From a virus, in IMG/VR virus record IMGVR_UViG_3300021964_000101, positions 1-51,271 of that record: 51,271 bases of DNA, one strand, 5' to 3'. The position numbers and the translations under genes are program-made. The notes beneath the pieces were generated by a model that was not told where the DNA came from, searched no databases, and was given only the letters and a program-made list of their open reading frames with translations. This document shows positions 47,995 to 51,271 of the stretch, piece after piece (the first letter of the stretch is position 1; the number at the start of each line of letters is the position of its first letter).

Positions 47995-49508
47995 TGGCTG
48001 ATAGAATGCAACCTCTTGTTGTAAGTCTAGGTGGTGGTCTTACACTTGACAAAGATGTATTTTCCATGTTTCCCGGAGAAGCACTGGAACTAAAAAATTT
48101 TGAACCAGATATTACTGGTGGCTATAAAAAAATATTAGGTACAACAAAATTTAATACAAATATTGTACCACAAGTATCAGCGTCAAGTGAACGTGTTGTT
48201 TTATCGACAATATTTAACGATGTTGTATTAGCAGGTAGAGGAGGCAGTGTTCATCGTGCCGCTTCTGGTTCTGGCTCATGGACATCCTTAATTACAGGTT
48301 TAGGTACACCAACACAAAATTATGAGTTTAAAAAGTTTAATTTTGACGGCACTGACAAAATAGTTATTTGTTCAGCAACATCCACACCTCGCATTGTTGA
48401 TACAAGCTATAGTGTTACTAATGTAAATGCAACAGGAAGTGCTAACTTTAAATTTGTTGAAATATTTAAAAACCATATATTTTTTTCTGGCGATTCAAAT
48501 AATTCACAATCAATTAAATTTATGGCTCCGTTTGCTACAAACGATTTTACAGCGGCAAATGGTGCAGGAGAAATAAAAGTTGATTCACCTGTTGTTGGAT
48601 TAAAAATATTTCGTGATAGTTTATTTATTTTTTGTAATGATGAAATATTTAAATTAGTTGGAAATTCAATTGCTGATTTTGCGCTACAGCCCGTTACAAG
48701 AAAAATAGGTTGTTTAGATGGTGGAAGTATACAGGAATTTGGTGGTGATGTTATATTTCTTGGCCCCGATGGTTTACGTACAATTGCCGGTACAGATAAA
48801 ATCGGTGACGTAGAATTAGGAACTATATCTAAACAAGTACAAGAAATTACAGATGATATCACAACACACAATATTAATTCACTTGTTATACGAGACAAAT
48901 CACAATACCGATTATTTTATCCAGTAAGTGATAACCAATCGGAAGCATCAGCAAAAGGTTTAATAGCAGTTATAAAAGCAAATCCAAATACAAAACAGCT
49001 TGGTTTTGAATATTCTGAAATAGTTGGATTAAAAGTATCAAGTTGTGATTCAGATTTTATAAGTGGTTCAGAAACAGTTATATCCGGTGGATATGATGGA
49101 TATGTTTATTTGCAAGAGTCGGGTAATGTTTTTACTCGAGCATCAGGAACAGCAACAATAAACTCATTCTATCGTACACCAGATATGACAATGGGAGACC
49201 CGGGCATTCGTAAGAGTATGCAACGAGTCATTTGGAACTATAAAAATGATGGTAACGTAGATGCTAATTTTAAATTACGTTATGATTTTGATAGTCCTAA
49301 TATTCCACAACCAGACCCTTATACATTATCTACAGGGGCAGGTATTGCAATATATGGATTAGCTAGTTCGACATATGGAACAGCAGTTTATGGTTCATCG
49401 GGTGCTAACTTAGTTAGACAGCCAGTAGAAGGAAGTGGATTTACTGTAGCAATGCGTGTTAAGAATCCTCTACCAATTTACCAATATCATTTAAAGGATA
49501 CGAATTAG
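47994..49508 (+). CDS. Tail nozzle (tubular B-type) candidate
   Basis: This encodes 504 residues, beta-rich throughout with propeller-like repeats (RVVLSTIFNDVVLAGRGGSV, FKFVEIFKNHIFFSGDSNNS, DSLFIFCNDEIFKLVG). It follows the adaptor gene and precedes the tail fibre, the usual place of the nozzle in short-tailed phages. Phrases such as GDVIFLGPDGLRTIAG are typical of this class. It should form the hexameric tail tip to which fibres bind. Confidence 0.7.
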   Translation: MADRMQPLVVSLGGGLTLDKDVFSMFPGEALELKNFEPDITGGYKKILGTTKFNTNIVPQVSASSERVVLSTIFNDVVLAGRGGSVHRAASGSGSWTSLITGLGTPTQNYEFKKFNFDGTDKIVICSATSTPRIVDTSYSVTNVNATGSANFKFVEIFKNHIFFSGDSNNSQSIKFMAPFATNDFTAANGAGEIKVDSPVVGLKIFRDSLFIFCNDEIFKLVGNSIADFALQPVTRKIGCLDGGSIQEFGGDVIFLGPDGLRTIAGTDKIGDVELGTISKQVQEITDDITTHNINSLVIRDKSQYRLFYPVSDNQSEASAKGLIAVIKANPNTKQLGFEYSEIVGLKVSSCDSDFISGSETVISGGYDGYVYLQESGNVFTRASGTATINSFYRTPDMTMGDPGIRKSMQRVIWNYKNDGNVDANFKLRYDFDSPNIPQPDPYTLSTGAGIAIYGLASSTYGTAVYGSSGANLVRQPVEGSGFTVAMRVKNPLPIYQYHLKDTN

Positions 49509-49534
49509 AATTTATTCCGGGAGCAAGAAGATAA

Positions 49535-51271
49535 ATGGGAACAACATATACAAGACAAGAATCAGCAAATATTACTGACGGCTCGGTCATTGAGGCTACT
49601 CATTTTAATAATGAGTTTAATCAATTAGAGTCGGCTTTTGCCGCTAGTACAGGTCATACACACGATGGAACAACAGGAGAAGGTGGGCCAATAACAAAAT
49701 TATTAGGCACATCAATAACTATTGGTGATGCAACAGCGGCTACAGATATAGCTGTAACATTTGACGGAGAAACAAATGATGGTTTATTAACATGGATGGA
49801 AGATGAGGATTATTTTAAATTCTCTGATGATATTCTTATTAATACTACTGAAAAATTACAATTTAGAGATACTGCTCTTTATATTAATTCATCTGTGGAT
49901 GGTCAACTTGATATTGTAGCAGATACTGAAGTTCAAATAGCAACTACAACTCTCGATATTAATGCAGACGCAGATGTATCGGGAACATTAACATATGGAA
50001 GTTTATCAGATGGTAGTATAACTATTACTGCATTTGTTGATGAAGATGATATGACATCTGATTCTGCAACATTAGTTCCAACTCAACAATCAGTAAAAGC
50101 GTACGTGGATGCCCAAATAACTGCGGCTGACCTAGATTTTCAAGGTGATTCTGGAGGGGCATTATCTATTGACCTTGACAGTGAAGTTTTAGATATTGCA
50201 GGTGGAACTGGTATTGATACTTCTGGTTCTGGTAATACACTAACAGTAGCAATAGATTCAACAGTAGCTACTCTTACAGGCTCACAAACTCTTACAAATA
50301 AGACTCTTACAACACCTGTTATTTCAAGTATCTCAAATACAGGTACATTAACTCTTCCAACTTCTACGGATACTTTAGTTGGCAGAGCGACAACTGATAC
50401 ACTAACAAACAAAACATTAACAAGTGCTGTTTTAAATACAAGCGTATCTGGTACAGCCGTATTAGATGAAGATAACATGGCATCTGATTCTGCTACACAA
50501 TTAGCAACACAGCAATCTATTAAAGCATATGTTGATACTCAAGTAGCGGCAGTACCTACAGGTGATATAACTTCTGTTGTTGCCGGTGATGGTTTAACTG
50601 GTGGTGGAACAAGTGGTGATGTAACACTAAACGTTGTTGGAGGTACAGGTATTGATGCTAATGCAGATGATATAGCAATTGACTCTACTGTAACAACATT
50701 AACAGGTTCTCAAACATTAACAAATAAAACTTTAACAAGCCCAGTATTAAATGGCACACTAAGTGGTACAGCATTCTTAGATGAAGATACAATGTCTTCA
50801 GATTCAGCAACGGCTGTAGCGTCACAACAAAGTATTAAAGCATATGTTGACTCGCAAGTAACATCATTTGATACTTTAGCAGAATTAACAGATACTAATA
50901 TAACAACGCCTGCAGATGCTTCTTTATTATTTTATGATACAGGAACATCAAAATGGATTGACAATGTTGTATCGGGAGATATATCTATAGCTGATACTGG
51001 TGTTGCGGCTATTGGTTCTGGTGTTATTGTTAACGATGATGTTAATGCTAGTGCCGCAATAGTATACTCAAAATTAAGTTTATCAGATAGTATTGTTAAT
51101 GCAGATATTAATTCAAGTGCGGCGATTGCTGATTCTAAATTAGATACAATTTCAACAGCAAACAAAGTTTCCGTAGATGCTGTAGACATCGATGGTGCTA
51201 CAGATATAGGAGCAGATTTAACTACATCTGATTTAATAGTAGTAGATGATGGTGCAGGCGGAACAAATAGA
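49535..51271 (+). CDS. Tail fibre protein with long shaft repeats (truncated at window edge)
   Basis: The ATG follows GGGAGCAAG and the frame is open for 579 codons to the edge. The N-terminus (TTYTRQESANITDGSVIEAT, then HFNNEFNQLESAF) is the tail-attachment type of marine podovirus fibres. The shaft has three repeats of the form DEDxMxSDSATxxxxQQSxKAYVDxQ, near 50038, 50464 and 50779, and several LTGSQTLTNKTLT copies. The last residues, VDDGAGGTNR, recall the S74 fibre at 1945. The C-terminus lies outside the window. Confidence 0.88.
   Translation, partial: MGTTYTRQESANITDGSVIEATHFNNEFNQLESAFAASTGHTHDGTTGEGGPITKLLGTSITIGDATAATDIAVTFDGETNDGLLTWMEDEDYFKFSDDILINTTEKLQFRDTALYINSSVDGQLDIVADTEVQIATTTLDINADADVSGTLTYGSLSDGSITITAFVDEDDMTSDSATLVPTQQSVKAYVDAQITAADLDFQGDSGGALSIDLDSEVLDIAGGTGIDTSGSGNTLTVAIDSTVATLTGSQTLTNKTLTTPVISSISNTGTLTLPTSTDTLVGRATTDTLTNKTLTSAVLNTSVSGTAVLDEDNMASDSATQLATQQSIKAYVDTQVAAVPTGDITSVVAGDGLTGGGTSGDVTLNVVGGTGIDANADDIAIDSTVTTLTGSQTLTNKTLTSPVLNGTLSGTAFLDEDTMSSDSATAVASQQSIKAYVDSQVTSFDTLAELTDTNITTPADASLLFYDTGTSKWIDNVVSGDISIADTGVAAIGSGVIVNDDVNASAAIVYSKLSLSDSIVNADINSSAAIADSKLDTISTANKVSVDAVDIDGATDIGADLTTSDLIVVDDGAGGTNR

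Overview
The window looks like most of the genome of a virulent, AT-rich (about one third G+C by eye) tailed phage with podovirus-type organisation. It carries a terminase, a long portal, scaffold, HK97-type coat, short-tail adaptor and nozzle candidates, giant ejection-type proteins, family A DNA polymerase, T7-type primase and helicase, and T7 endonuclease I. There is no integrase and no recognisable phage RNA polymerase. A GcrA-like regulator suggests an alphaproteobacterial host. Many tiny proteins (the families I know as DUF6321, DUF6496, DUF5872 and DUF6378, from memory) and the sulfotransferase recall marine pelagiphages and cyanophages. This placement is inference.

Layout: three transcription blocks. 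(1) A late rightward block starts at a consensus promoter near 34.82 kb and runs through terminase (34.9-37.4 kb), portal, lysozyme-domain virion protein, scaffold, coat, small head proteins, tail adaptor and nozzle candidate to a repetitive tail fibre cut by the right edge. It resumes at the left edge with fibre-tip genes (0-3.5 kb, one with an S74 intramolecular chaperone), a sulfotransferase, secreted proteins, large internal virion proteins (7.4-17.3 kb) and a holin-type lysis cluster (17.3-18.1 kb). (2) A leftward replication block (27.4 to 19.07 kb) encodes primase, helicase, separate 3'-5' exonuclease and polymerase, a candidate ssDNA-binding protein, a Cas4-like exonuclease, endonuclease I and small proteins. 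It meets the late block tail to tail with overlapping ends. (3) A rightward early or accessory block (27.5-34.1 kb) encodes small zinc proteins, the GcrA-like regulator, a HExxH protein, an HNH endonuclease, and GP88-like and DUF932-like proteins. It ends in two repeated terminator-gene cassettes.

The most unusual elements are these: a roughly 560-nt gene-free stretch at 29.05-29.61 kb that folds on paper into many long helices and two pseudoknots, consistent with a large ornate noncoding RNA; a roughly 800-nt gene-free control region at 34.15-34.94 kb with G and C tracts and a GGTCGGCTA element also found inverted at the divergent promoter region; apparent complete absence of GATC alongside many CCGG and CCCGGG sites; a four-cysteine zinc-finger insertion in the DNA polymerase; and the splitting of both T7-type bifunctional enzymes (exo/pol and primase/helicase) into overlapping genes. 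All similarity statements come from pattern recognition without database searches.
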